From NCBI GenBank assembly GCA_937952995.1, contig CALFYB010000324.1:1-7827 (forward strand): a DNA stretch of 7,827 nucleotides, read 5' to 3'. The notes beneath the pieces are model-generated. The model ran no database searches, was not told the DNA's origin, and worked only from the letters and a program-made list of their open reading frames with translations. Position 1 is the stretch's first letter, and every line of letters begins with the position of its first letter. The position numbers were made by a program, and so were the translations under genes. This DNA is from an uncultured Caulobacteraceae bacterium. Lineage in GTDB: Bacteria > Pseudomonadota > Alphaproteobacteria > Caulobacterales > Caulobacteraceae. This document shows, piece by piece, positions 6,639 through 7,827 of this stretch.

Positions 6639-6764
6639 ATGAAGGTCAGAAGCTCGCTCAAGTCGTTGAAGACGCGTCACCGCGACTGCAAGCTCGTGCG
6701 CCGCAAGGGCCGGGTCTATGTGATCAACAAGACCGATCCTCGCTTCAAAGCCAAGCAAGGCTAA
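6639..6764 (+). CDS. rpmJ: 50S ribosomal protein L36
   Basis: The 41-residue product is L36: it opens MKVRSSLKSLKTRHRDCKLV and ends in KTDPRFKAKQG, and is mostly basic, as expected for this small rRNA-binding protein of the large subunit. Only one cysteine (C17) remains; the other residues of the C-C-C-H zinc ribbon of classical L36 are absent, so it should not bind zinc. This low-cysteine form is what I expect in alphaproteobacteria. The frame is open upstream, but MKVR at 6639 is the family start and has GAGAAG (6628-6633) 5 nt before it. A good promoter lies about 75 nt upstream, and the HAD gene follows after 7 nt, so the two are probably co-transcribed. It is separate from the main ribosomal protein operons. 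Confidence 0.97.
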   Translation: MKVRSSLKSLKTRHRDCKLVRRKGRVYVINKTDPRFKAKQG

Positions 6765-6771
6765 GACGTCT

Positions 6772-7377
6772 ATGTCGGTGGTCGGCGTCCTTTTTGACGT
6801 CGGCAACGTCATTGTGCGCTGGGAACCGGCGCGCCTTTACCAAAAGATATTTTCTGACCCGGTAGAGCGTGAGCGCTTCTTGACCGAGGTCTGCAGCATG
6901 GGCTGGCACGTCCAGCACGATCTCGGCGTGACCATGGCCGACAATGCGCTGCCCCTTATCACCCGATACCCCCACTACAGAGATGCGATCCTCGCCTGGT
7001 CTGCGCGCTGGGACGAGATGTTCGACGGTTGTATCCGCGAGTCCATAGAGGCCATCGAGGCGCTGAACGACCGCGGCGTGCCCCTGTTCGCCCTGACCAA
7101 CATGCCCTCTGAAAAGGCTGCGCGCGTCTTTGCGATGGACCCGGCCTTTCAGCACTTTCGCGATATCGTCATTTCGGGCGATGAAGGCATGGTTAAGCCC
7201 CATGCGGATATCTATCACCTGACCTGCCGCCGCTGCGGTCTGGCCCCTGAGCAACTTCTGTTTATCGATGATAGCGCCGCCAATATTGAGGCCGCCAAAG
7301 CGCTGGGCTTTGCCACCCACCTTTTCCAAGACCCTAAGGCGCTGATGCCTCATCTGGCCGCGCTTGGACTGGTTTAG
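6772..7377 (+). CDS. HAD superfamily hydrolase, YihX-like phosphatase
   Basis: The 201-residue product has the four HAD motifs in order. Motif I is FDVGNVIV with nucleophile D9, motif II LTN with T109, motif III GMVKP with K142, and motif IV FIDDSAANIEAAKALG with D166 and D167. A helical cap lies between motifs I and II (about 18-95), as in subclass IA. The FDxGNV start and the overall reading resemble E. coli YihX, an alpha-glucose-1-phosphate phosphatase. Motif I has Gly where many HAD phosphatases carry a second Asp, as YihX also does. A cytoplasmic sugar-phosphate or related phosphatase is likely; the substrate is not determined. The ATG is 7 nt after the rpmJ stop, and AAGG (6757-6760) inside rpmJ's last codons may serve as ribosome binding site, which suggests one operon. 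The stop overlaps the converging metalloprotease remnant by 4 bp. Confidence 0.9.
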   Translation: MSVVGVLFDVGNVIVRWEPARLYQKIFSDPVERERFLTEVCSMGWHVQHDLGVTMADNALPLITRYPHYRDAILAWSARWDEMFDGCIRESIEAIEALNDRGVPLFALTNMPSEKAARVFAMDPAFQHFRDIVISGDEGMVKPHADIYHLTCRRCGLAPEQLLFIDDSAANIEAAKALGFATHLFQDPKALMPHLAALGLV

Positions 7378-7827
7378 GGCGAGGTTTTCGCAAGAAGTGA
7401 ACCAAAGGGCGCCGATAAGCCAGAAAGACCTGTCGCCCCCGGATTCGGGAAGGTGGCATAGCCCAAGAGGCTATTGCTGCGCGGACACACCCAGATGTTG
7501 AGGTACCGATTAGGATCCCAGATGCTGTTCGGTTTTACCGTTGCATCGATGTAGGTTTGTGAATAAGGGAGCGTAGTCCATCCTTTCGCAACCCGATTGA
7601 TTCGGTCAATACCCGGTTCTGCTAGAACACCGCCAGTTGGATTAACCACCGCCAGGCAAAAATTAACTTGAAATTTTCCCAGTACCGGTTTAAATACGGT
7701 GGGGATCAGACTTGTGTCCGCATTCAAGCCCTTAAAATCGGCGTTCAGAATATTTATCTGATTGATGACCTGGGCGGCATTGAGATTATTTCCCGTTGTA
7801 GCATTGGTGCTGTTAACTGCTTCATTA
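7374..7827 (-). pseudogene. Truncated M43 (pappalysin/cytophagalysin-like) metalloprotease, 5' end outside window
   Basis: The minus-strand frame is open from the window edge to a TAA at 7374-7376, about 150 residues; the true start is outside. The sequence reads INQINILNADFKGLNADTSLIP, then VNFCLAVVNPTGG, GIDRI, RYLNIWVC and LLGYATFP. This is the order seen in secreted M43 zinc metalloproteases just before their catalytic HEXXHXXGXXH motif. Here the protein ends about 20 residues after GYATFP and no HEXXH occurs; the DNA beyond the stop is the HAD gene. I infer that the 3' part, with all zinc ligands, has been lost, so the remnant should have no protease activity. GC falls to about 44% over 7621-7827 against about 62% in the neighbouring HAD gene (hand counts), which suggests a transferred gene. 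The family call is from motif memory. A short non-catalytic relative that was never longer is possible but less likely. Confidence 0.7.

Noticed and set aside
6745..7353. Minus-strand ORF of 202 codons opposite the HAD gene
   Set aside because: The plus strand carries all four HAD motifs; the reverse frame has no recognisable motif and overlaps the end of rpmJ.

Overview
The window looks like ordinary chromosomal DNA of an alphaproteobacterium, most likely of the Caulobacterales (Caulobacteraceae). The grounds are a DUF6491-type secreted protein, a MotA with no MotB beside it, an L36 of the alphaproteobacterial low-cysteine type, and a bifunctional MnmC. GC is about 62% by hand count in a core stretch (7021-7140). 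The order is inferred from how the proteins read, not from a search.

Layout, left to right. (1) On the minus strand, a partial secreted DUF6491-like protein (1-367) follows mnmC (437-2266). A candidate promoter and a perfect 9-bp inverted repeat lie between them. (2) Still on the minus strand, a small alanine-rich lipoprotein (2377-2595) ends in a textbook UUCG-loop terminator. Upstream of it is motA (2792-3658), followed by two short hairpins. (3) A divergent intergenic region carries a widely spaced inverted repeat. It separates motA from an MFS efflux-type transporter on the plus strand (3827-5161). (4) The MFS gene converges on a minus-strand MltB-type lytic transglycosylase (5158-6438); the two stop codons share one CTAG. 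(5) A second divergent region has a good sigma70-type promoter that drives rpmJ and a HAD phosphatase (6639-7377). (6) The HAD gene converges, with a 4-bp stop-codon overlap, on the 3' end of an M43-type metalloprotease gene (7374 to the window edge). That reading frame stops before the zinc-binding motif, and its distal part is much more AT-rich than the rest.

The genes do not form one pathway: they cover tRNA wobble modification, motility, efflux, peptidoglycan remodelling, ribosome assembly and a small phosphatase. I see no defence system, CRISPR array, phage, insertion sequence or biosynthetic cluster. The best leads are the truncated, compositionally foreign metalloprotease at the right edge, the inverted repeat over the start region of the DUF6491 gene, the paired sites in the motA/MFS region, and the unusual codon use of the small lipoprotein. 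No gene-free stretch exceeds about 200 bases.
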